Below are positions 58,012 to 64,000 of a stretch of DNA of 64,000 nucleotides, in pieces. The notes under the pieces were generated by a model that saw nothing but the letters and a program-made list of their open reading frames with translations, was not told where the DNA came from and did no database searches. This stretch comes from Amycolatopsis keratiniphila subsp. keratiniphila (GTDB taxonomy: Bacteria > Actinomycetota > Actinomycetes > Mycobacteriales > Pseudonocardiaceae), in NCBI RefSeq assembly GCF_001620365.2, contig NZ_LQMT02000042.1, forward strand, positions 280,006 through 344,005, read 5' to 3'. The position numbers and the translations under genes are program-made. Numbering within the stretch: the stretch's first letter is position 1; each line of letters opens with the position of its first letter.

Positions 58012-59748
58012 GTGCGGTCACGGACCACAGCGGCACCCATGCTGGCGTGCGCGGCGGTGCTCCTCGCCGCCTGCAGCAACACCCCGCCCCCGCCCGTGGT
58101 CAGCTCTTCGGCCTCCCCGGTGAGCACGTCGACCACGAAGACGCCTTCGCAGGTCGTCGTGGGGGTCGACGACGTCCTCGGCGGCTACAACCCGCACAAC
58201 CTCGCCGACGCGTCCCAGGTGACGTCGGCGCTCTCGCAGCTGCTGCTCCCGTCGGTGTTCCGCCCCAAGGACGACGGCAGCTTCGAGCTGGACAAGAACC
58301 TGATGAAGTCCGCCGAGGTCGTCTCGCAGCAGCCGTTCACGGTCGCGTACACGATCCGCCCGGACGCCTCCTGGTCCGACAGCGCGCCGATCGCGGCCGA
58401 GGACTTCGCGTACCTCCGCGAGGCGATGCGCGACCAGCCGGGCGTCATCGGCGCCGCCGGCTACCGGCTGATCTCGGACATCCAGTCGCGCGAAGGCGGC
58501 AAGCGGGTCGAGGTCACCTTCTCCAAGCCGTACCCGGGCTGGCAGACGCTCTTCGGCAACCTCCTGCCCGCCCATCTGCTCAAGGACGCCCCGAACGGGT
58601 GGCAGGGCGCGCTGGCGACGGCGTTCCCGGCCGTCGGCGGCCCGTACTCGATCAAGGGCCTCGACACCGCGCGCGGAGAGATCACCCTGGAGCGCAACGA
58701 GCGCTATTGGGAGAAACCCTCCGCCCTCGACCGGATCGTGCTCCGTGCGGCCGATCAGGAGGGCACACTGGCCGCGCTGCGCAGCGGCAACGACCAGTTC
58801 GCGATGACCAGGACCGACGGCACCGGCCTCAAACGGCTCGGCGAACTCGGCTCCGCCGTCCAGCTGCACACGGTCGCGCGTCCCACGGTCGCGCAGATCC
58901 TCCTGCGGCCGGTGAGTTCGACGCTGTCGGATCCCAAGGTGCGCGAAGGTGTCACCGCGCTGATCGACCGCGGCAAGCTGATCGCCGAGGCGACCGACGG
59001 CGGCCCGTCGGACAAGCTCCGCGCCGACGCCCAGGTCCGCGTCCCGTCGGCCCCCGGTTTCCAGCCGACGATCCCGGCCCCTGGCCCGCCGTCGGCGGCC
59101 GACCCGGCCAAGGGCGAGGAACTGCTCAAATCCGCCGGATACACCAAGGAAGCCGGAACCTGGCGGAAGAACGGGAAGAACCTTTCGCTGGTCGTCGCGT
59201 CGCCCGCCAAGCAGGAGCCGTACGCGACGATCGCCAAGGAACTGACGGCGCAACTGGTGGCCGCGGGGATCGAGGTCAACGCGATCGCGCCGCAGCCGAG
59301 GGAGCTGTTCTCGACCCTGCTCGCCATGCCGGTGCTGAACGGAATCCAGCAGACGACGCCGGAGGGCGCGGGCAACGTCGGCATCGACATCGCGGTGATC
59401 GGCCAGGTCATCGGCGGTGCGGACGTCGCGTCGGCGCTGGCGTCCAGCTTCGGCTGCCGCCCCGATCAGCTCACCGACAAGACCAAGGCCGTCGTCCCGG
59501 CGAACCCGCTGGGCTTCTGCGATCCGGCCCTGCAGCCGTCGATCGACGCCGCGCTGACCGGCGCCACCCCGGCCGCGGACGCGCTTTCGGCCCTCGAACC
59601 GGAATTGTGGCGTCGGAATGTTGCCATTCCGTTGTTCCAGCTGGCCGATACCCTCGCCATCGGCTCTGGTATTTCCGGAGTAACCGCTGGTCCTCCTATG
59701 GTGGGCCCTTTCGGGTCGGCGGTGAACTGGACGAGGGGTCCGAAGTAG
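58012..59748 (+). CDS. Peptide-type ABC transporter substrate-binding lipoprotein
   Basis: 578 residues. MRSRTTAAPMLACAAVLLAA with lipobox LAAC, then a Pro/Ser/Thr linker and the SBP_bac_5 fold: VVVGVDDVLGGYNPHNLADA, then FTVAYTIRPDASWSDSAPIA and AEDFAYLREAMRDQPGVIGA. GTG 58012 with AGGAGGA is preferred; a longer open frame upstream is not coding. The fold binds oligopeptides or similar ligands for a Dpp/Opp-type importer. A second, distinct SBP_bac_5 lipoprotein follows, so the system has two receptors, or this one serves a different ligand. Confidence 0.88.
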   Translation: MRSRTTAAPMLACAAVLLAACSNTPPPPVVSSSASPVSTSTTKTPSQVVVGVDDVLGGYNPHNLADASQVTSALSQLLLPSVFRPKDDGSFELDKNLMKSAEVVSQQPFTVAYTIRPDASWSDSAPIAAEDFAYLREAMRDQPGVIGAAGYRLISDIQSREGGKRVEVTFSKPYPGWQTLFGNLLPAHLLKDAPNGWQGALATAFPAVGGPYSIKGLDTARGEITLERNERYWEKPSALDRIVLRAADQEGTLAALRSGNDQFAMTRTDGTGLKRLGELGSAVQLHTVARPTVAQILLRPVSSTLSDPKVREGVTALIDRGKLIAEATDGGPSDKLRADAQVRVPSAPGFQPTIPAPGPPSAADPAKGEELLKSAGYTKEAGTWRKNGKNLSLVVASPAKQEPYATIAKELTAQLVAAGIEVNAIAPQPRELFSTLLAMPVLNGIQQTTPEGAGNVGIDIAVIGQVIGGADVASALASSFGCRPDQLTDKTKAVVPANPLGFCDPALQPSIDAALTGATPAADALSALEPELWRRNVAIPLFQLADTLAIGSGISGVTAGPPMVGPFGSAVNWTRGPK

Positions 59749-60035
59749 CCGTTTCGAGTCCGAGCCGGACCCTGGCGGGTGACCTTTCCCGGCACGTTCG
59801 AGTGGCGGACTGATTCCTCAAGGTAACCGGTGTATTTCTTGTTGTCAGCCGCAAGTTACCCTTTGGTCACGATCGCCCCGGAACTGGTGACTGTTCGTGC
59901 ATTTCCTTTCTAGCGTGCACCCGCAGTGCGCCAAATGAGTGTCGCTTGGCGTGTCATAGGCTCCGGGCCATCTCACCGGAGCGGTGTGGGGTCCTGTTCC
60001 GATCTCAGGAGCCCAGTGCTAGGAGGGCACACTTC

Positions 60036-61841
60036 ATGAGGAAGTCCAAGGCAGTCTCCGCCTGGTCGCTGGTCGCGGCCTCCGCGCTTGTGCTGAGCGC
60101 ATGCAGCGGTGGCGACAGCGGTAGTACCGACCAGAACGGGTCGTCGACCGATATCAAGAGCATGGCGACCGGCAAGGCGCAGAACGGCGAAAACTTCAAG
60201 CTCGCGGACACCCCGGGGTACGAAGGCACCGTCACGGTGGGCATCGACGACGGGTACTCGGGCTACAACAACGACACGCCCGACACCAACACGTCGTACA
60301 ACACCTACATCCTGACCGCCGTGCTCGCCGGCGCCGATGTGCTCGACGGCAACAACAAGGTGCTGCTGAACAACGACGTGTTCGACTCCTGGGAGGTCAC
60401 CTCCAAGTCGCCGCAGACCGTCGTCTACAAGATCAAGCCGAACGTCAAGTGGTCGGACAACGAAGCGTTCGACTGCGACGACATGTACCTGTCGTGGCTG
60501 GCGCACTCCGGCAAGGCGAAGACCGCCGACGGCAAGCAGGCCTTCCTCGCCGCTTCGACGACCGGCTACCAGCTGATCAACGAGGCGACCTGCAAGGACG
60601 ACCTGACCTTCGAGACCAAGTACACCGAGCCGTACCTGGACTACAAGGGTCTGTTCAACTCGACCGCGATCATGCCCGCGCACATCGTCGAGAAGAACTC
60701 GGGCGTCGCCGACATCACGAAGCTGACCCCGACCAGCGACGCCGCGCAGCTCACCAAGGCCGGTGACTTCTGGACCAACGGCTTCAAGGGCTTCAAGGCC
60801 GACGTCATGCCGGCTTCGGGCCCGTACAAGATCACCGCGTTCGACGCCAACCAGAAGGCCGTCACGCTCGAGAAGAACCCGAACTGGATCGGTGGCAAGG
60901 GTGGCCCCTCCAAGATCGTCGTGAAGGCGATGGAGGACACCAAGGCCATGGCGACCGCGCTGCAGAACGGTGAGATCGACGTCGCCGCTTCGACCCAGCC
61001 CGACGCCACCGCGGCCAACACCATGAAGGGCCTTTCCGCCCAGGGTGTCACCTACGGTTCGGCCTCGCAGCTGACCTTCGAGCACATCGACCTCAACTAC
61101 AAGCGCATGTTCAAGGACAAGGACCTGCGCAAGGCGTTCTTCGAGGTCGTCAACCGCCAGGAGATCACCGACAAGCTGCTGAAGGAGGTCCAGGCCGACG
61201 CGACCCCGCTGAACAGCATCGTGTTCATGCCGGGCGAGCAGGGCTTCAAGGACCTGTACAGCAGCAAGGCCGGTCTGGGCGCCGAGGCCGCGGCCAAGAC
61301 GCTGACCGACGCCGGCTGGGTCAAGGGTGGCGACGGCATCTTCGCCAAGAACGGCCAGCGCGCGTCGTTCAAGATCTCGCACAACCAGAACACCCGCCGT
61401 CAGCAGACCGTCGAGATCATCATCTCGCAGGCCAAGGCCGCCGGTATCGAGATCACGGACGACCAGGACGCCAACTTCCTGAAGGGTGGCCGTCTCGCGG
61501 CCAGCGACTACGACGCCGCGCTCTTCGGCTGGTCCGCCGCTCCGTTCAAGGCCGAGCAGAAGTCGATCTACATCACCCGTGTCGACGACAGCAGCCAGAA
61601 CTACCAGGGCCTGTCGAACCCGACGATCGACTCGTCCTTCGAGGCGGCCGTGAAGGCCACCGACGAGGCCGTGCAGCTGGAGAACTACCAGAAGGCCGAC
61701 CAGGCGATCGCGGACGAGTACGCGACGCTGCCGCTGTTCCAGACCCCGTCCATGTGGGCGTTCAAGGGCATCGACCGCACTTACATGCAGTCGTACAACG
61801 GTGTCCTGTGGAACGTCGGTGAGTGGGAGCAGAAGAAGTAG
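60036..61841 (+). CDS. Oligopeptide-type ABC transporter substrate-binding lipoprotein
   Basis: 601 residues. MRKSKAVSAWSLVAASALVL then SACSGGDSGS gives the lipobox LSAC. SBP_bac_5 features include EVTSKSPQTVVYKIKPNVKW, NEAFDCDDMYLSWLAHSGKA and the C-terminal DEYATLPLFQTPSMWAFKGI. AGGAGGG is 8 nt before ATG 60036. Codon use is highly biased to GC-rich optimal codons, suggesting strong expression. A perfect 15-bp hairpin at 61888-61922 separates it from the permease genes and would keep the binding protein in excess over the membrane parts. Confidence 0.92.
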   Translation: MRKSKAVSAWSLVAASALVLSACSGGDSGSTDQNGSSTDIKSMATGKAQNGENFKLADTPGYEGTVTVGIDDGYSGYNNDTPDTNTSYNTYILTAVLAGADVLDGNNKVLLNNDVFDSWEVTSKSPQTVVYKIKPNVKWSDNEAFDCDDMYLSWLAHSGKAKTADGKQAFLAASTTGYQLINEATCKDDLTFETKYTEPYLDYKGLFNSTAIMPAHIVEKNSGVADITKLTPTSDAAQLTKAGDFWTNGFKGFKADVMPASGPYKITAFDANQKAVTLEKNPNWIGGKGGPSKIVVKAMEDTKAMATALQNGEIDVAASTQPDATAANTMKGLSAQGVTYGSASQLTFEHIDLNYKRMFKDKDLRKAFFEVVNRQEITDKLLKEVQADATPLNSIVFMPGEQGFKDLYSSKAGLGAEAAAKTLTDAGWVKGGDGIFAKNGQRASFKISHNQNTRRQQTVEIIISQAKAAGIEITDDQDANFLKGGRLAASDYDAALFGWSAAPFKAEQKSIYITRVDDSSQNYQGLSNPTIDSSFEAAVKATDEAVQLENYQKADQAIADEYATLPLFQTPSMWAFKGIDRTYMQSYNGVLWNVGEWEQKK

Positions 61842-61887
61842 GGCCTTCCGCCCCGCTTTTTCACCACTCGCTTACGCGATCCTGGTG

Positions 61888-61922
61888 GTACGGGGGCCCG
61901 GCCACAAGCCGGGCCCCCGTAC
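61888..61922 (+). terminator. Intra-operon hairpin between binding protein and permeases
   Basis: GTACGGGGGCCCGGC (61888-61902) pairs perfectly with GCCGGGCCCCCGTAC (61908-61922) over a 5-nt loop. It lies 46 bp after the lipoprotein stop and before the permease gene start, without a T-run. It probably stops most transcripts or protects the upstream mRNA from decay. Confidence 0.82.
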
Positions 61923-62009
61923 CCGCCGGAAGTAGCTGTTGACCGTAGGGTTACCGCCACTACGGTGGACAACCGGGCAGCGGTCCAGCACTTCGGCGAC
62001 CAGGCCCGG

Positions 62010-63041
62010 ATGAGGAGCAGTTCGTTGAACCTGGTGATCTACATTCTTCGCCGTCTGGCGATATCGATTCCCGTCCTGTTGGTCGGGACTTTCCTGTGTT
62101 TCGTCATGGTCGCCGGCACCGGTGACCCGCTCGCTGAGATGAAGAGCAACCCGGCCATGAGCAAGGAAGCCATCGCGCAGATGGCCTCGCAGCTCGGGCT
62201 GGACCAGAGCATCGTGCCCCGGTACTTCACTTGGCTCGGCAACTTCGTCACCGGCGACTGGGGCGTGTCCATCGCACAGGGCAACGCGCAGGCCCCGGTG
62301 TTCCCGAAGGTCATGGCCGCGTTCGAGGTCACCTTGAAGCTCGTGGTCGGTGCCGAGATCCTCGCGCTCGTCCTCGGCGTCCTCGTCGGTGTGGTCGCGG
62401 CGGTCAAGCAGTACTCGATCATCGACTACATCGCCACCACGCTGGCCTTCCTGCTGTTCTCGATGCCGATCTTCTGTGTCGCCATCGTGCTCAAGCGGTA
62501 CGCGATCGAGTTCAACGGCTGGGTGCGCGACCTGGGACTGTCCGATGTGCTCGGTAATCCCTGGATCCGCACCACGAGTCCGGAATCGCTGAATTTCGAC
62601 GGTCCAGGCGGATTCCTGGCCAGTTACATCGGCGCTTATCTGCTGCCGACACTGTCCATCATGGCCATCAGCTTCGCCGCCTACAGCCGGTTCCAGCGCG
62701 CTTCGATGCTGGAGACGCTGAACGCGGACTACGTGCGGACCGCGCGTGCGAAGGGACTCGCCAACGGCCGGGTCATCTTCCGCCACGCCTTCCGTAACGC
62801 GCTCATCCCGGTGACCACGCTGTTCTCCGTCAACTTCGGTGCCGTGCTCTCGGGCGCGATCATCACCGAGACGGTGTTCAACTGGAATGGCATGGGCAAG
62901 CTGCTCGTCGAAGCCGTGACCAAGAGCGATACGCAGGTGATGATGGGGTGGCTGGTGCTCATCGCCAGCAGCATCATCGTCGCCAACCTGATCGCCGACC
63001 TGATGTACGGCATCCTGGACCCGAGGATTCGCGTTGGCTGA
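62010..63041 (+). CDS. ABC transporter permease (DppB/OppB type)
   Basis: About 343 residues. After VIYILRRLAISIPVLLVGTF (first helix with the DppB-type YIxRRL start), a long extracytoplasmic loop (SNPAMSKEAIAQMASQLGLD), five more helices and the EAA loop MLETLNADYVRTARAKGLAN. ATG 62010 is given; TTG 62025 may be the true start since AGGAG lies 7 nt before it. GTG 61965 is also in frame. It forms the channel with the next permease. The GGxxG element before the end is typical of OppB. Confidence 0.9.
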   Translation: MRSSSLNLVIYILRRLAISIPVLLVGTFLCFVMVAGTGDPLAEMKSNPAMSKEAIAQMASQLGLDQSIVPRYFTWLGNFVTGDWGVSIAQGNAQAPVFPKVMAAFEVTLKLVVGAEILALVLGVLVGVVAAVKQYSIIDYIATTLAFLLFSMPIFCVAIVLKRYAIEFNGWVRDLGLSDVLGNPWIRTTSPESLNFDGPGGFLASYIGAYLLPTLSIMAISFAAYSRFQRASMLETLNADYVRTARAKGLANGRVIFRHAFRNALIPVTTLFSVNFGAVLSGAIITETVFNWNGMGKLLVEAVTKSDTQVMMGWLVLIASSIIVANLIADLMYGILDPRIRVG

Positions 63042-63966
63042 CTTGAACTCCCTTATCGCGGCGGAAGGCTCCAAGTCCGCCGACGGCACGCTCCCGGACG
63101 AGGCGCTGCCCGAGCCCCAGAGTCAGGGCAAGCTGGTCCTGCGCAAGTTCCTGCGGCACAAGCTGGCCATGGTCTGCACCGGCGTCCTGCTGCTGCTCGT
63201 GCTGACCGTCATCATCATGCCGATCTTCTGGCCGCACAGCTACGAGGACAGCTCCTTCCCGTCCTTCGCCAAGCCCAGCGCGGACTATCCGCTCGGGACG
63301 ACGCAGGTCGGCAAGGAAATGGTGTCGCAGATCCTGCGCGGCACCCAGTACTCGCTGCTGATCGCGCTCATCGTGTCGCTCGTCGCCACCACCATCGGCA
63401 CCGTTTTCGGTGCCATGGCGGGGTATCTGCGTGGCTTCACCGACTCGGCGATCTCCCGCGTGACGGACCTGTTCCTGATCGTCCCGCAGATCGCCGCCGC
63501 CGCCATCCTGGCGAAGGTGTTCGGTGGCGGTACCTGGTACATCGTCGCGATGGTGCTGGCGGCCTTCGGCTGGATGCCGATCGCCCGTATCGCCAGGGCC
63601 GAGTCGATGTCGCTGTCCCAGCGCGAGTTCGTGGACGCCGCCCGCGCGTCCGGTGCCGGGACGTTCCACATCGTGTTCAAGCACCTGGTGCCGAACATGG
63701 TCGGCCTCATCACGGTCAACGCGACCCTCGCGATCGCGCAGGCCGTGCTGATCGAGGCGGCACTGTCGTTCATCGGGCTCGGGGTGCAGCTGCCGGACAC
63801 TTCGCTCGGCCGCGTCATCCTCGAGAACTACGCGCAGCTGCAGGCACGGCCGGCGTTGTTCTTCGGCCCGTTCATCGTGCTGGTGCTGATCTCGCTGACG
63901 ATCAACTTCATCGGTGACGGCCTGCGGGACGCTTTCGACCCGCGGCAGCGCCGTCAGAAGGCCTGA
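63034..63966 (+). CDS. ABC transporter permease (DppC/OppC type)
   Basis: 310 residues with six helices. The N-terminal KLVLRKFLRHKLAMVCTGVL is the OppC start helix; HSYEDSSFPSFAKPSADYPL and GTTQVGKEMVSQILRGTQYS is the usual loop; the EAA element is SMSLSQREFVDAARASGAGT, and SFIGLGVQLPDTSLGRVILE is the C-terminal signature. TTG 63034 overlaps the upstream permease by 8 nt. The ATPase genes of the Opp/Dpp importer should follow beyond the window edge. Confidence 0.92.
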   Translation: MADLNSLIAAEGSKSADGTLPDEALPEPQSQGKLVLRKFLRHKLAMVCTGVLLLLVLTVIIMPIFWPHSYEDSSFPSFAKPSADYPLGTTQVGKEMVSQILRGTQYSLLIALIVSLVATTIGTVFGAMAGYLRGFTDSAISRVTDLFLIVPQIAAAAILAKVFGGGTWYIVAMVLAAFGWMPIARIARAESMSLSQREFVDAARASGAGTFHIVFKHLVPNMVGLITVNATLAIAQAVLIEAALSFIGLGVQLPDTSLGRVILENYAQLQARPALFFGPFIVLVLISLTINFIGDGLRDAFDPRQRRQKA

Positions 63967-63981
63967 GGCCCTCTTTAGCGC

Positions 63982-64000
63982 GTGAAGGCCCCTTCCCTCG
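63982..64000. repeat. Start of a family D repeat cut by the window edge
   Basis: GTGAAGGCCCCTTCCCTC at 63982-63999 resembles the arm of the palindrome at 53344-53402 (GTGAAGGCCTCCTTCCCT). It directly follows the last permease stop. Its partner arm would lie outside the window, so whether a full palindrome exists is open. Confidence 0.6.

Noticed and set aside
59749..60035. Search for a gene or riboswitch between the two lipoprotein genes
   Set aside because: Only a probable promoter region; AGGTAAC near 59820 and GTTACC near 59855 form a loose inverted pair but too weak to claim as an operator.

Overview
The window is high-GC actinobacterial DNA: GTG and some TTG starts, stop/start overlaps of the GTGA/ATGA type, terminators that are long hairpins mostly without a T-run, and a strong G/C third-position bias. 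Protein content and gene order suggest the order Pseudonocardiales, and the repeated intergenic hairpin words look like those of Amycolatopsis; that genus call is inference. Positions 1 to 35800 carry a backbone I recognise from Mycobacterium tuberculosis around Rv1085c-Rv1112: hemolysin III/TrhA, Z-isoprenyl diphosphate synthase, PIN-PhoH, fumC, glpX, xseB/xseA, a lipid-droplet-type protein, ispH, a DUF6542 membrane protein and ychF.

Layout. 1-8.7 kb: trhA (partial), isoprenyl synthase, small secreted protein, phoH, a translationally coupled GT2/phosphatase pair, guaB1, DUF309. 8.3-11 kb: HxlR regulator, NTF2-like protein, old-yellow-enzyme oxidoreductase, Pr6Pr membrane protein. 11-15.3 kb: NBR1-Ig protein, two tiny secreted proteins, ATP-dependent DNA ligase, XRE/MmyB regulator. 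15.4-17.8 kb: a 44-bp inverted-repeat element, EamA transporter, SRPBCC/TetR pair. 17.8-26 kb: fumC, FNR-type flavoprotein, and a minus-strand operon (lipid-droplet-like gene, xseA, unknown gene, xseB, glpX, secreted protease), then ispH. 26-34.6 kb: DNA repair cluster (rmuC, sbcD, sbcC, ogt, ada-alkA). 34.7-39.6 kb: ychF followed by an accessory island with an AbiE-like (type IV toxin-antitoxin-like) pair behind a fourfold GTTCGGT operator, a frameshifted remnant, a membrane-anchored protein and an ankyrin protein. 39.6-42.8 kb: Tat-exported M28 peptidase, a three-gene RHH-Doc-HxlR operon, two single-TM microproteins, phhB. 42.9-46.6 kb: thiamine-type ABC importer. 46.6-53.4 kb: serine hydrolase, an ABC exporter with a LolA-like protein, divergent from a two-component system, and a NUDIX hydrolase. 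53.4-57.2 kb: trpS with a ribosome-mediated Trp attenuator, YciI protein, a 52-residue Cys/Lys-rich protein behind an IdeR/DtxR box, typA. 57.2-64 kb: repeats, then a peptide-type ABC importer (two lipoproteins, two permeases) whose ATPases should lie beyond the window.

Structural theme. Convergent gene pairs in this window mostly overlap or are separated by a hairpin. Seven of the intergenic palindromes, plus two lone half-copies, are built from a small reused vocabulary of arm sequences, which suggests a dispersed terminator-repeat family. The most noteworthy items are the tandem-Trp leader peptide and terminator before trpS, the AbiE-like pair with a nuclease-fold partner, the unknown gene wedged between xseA and xseB by 4-nt overlaps on both sides, the iron-box microprotein, the 21-bp-phased fourfold repeat after typA, and the dispersed hairpin families.
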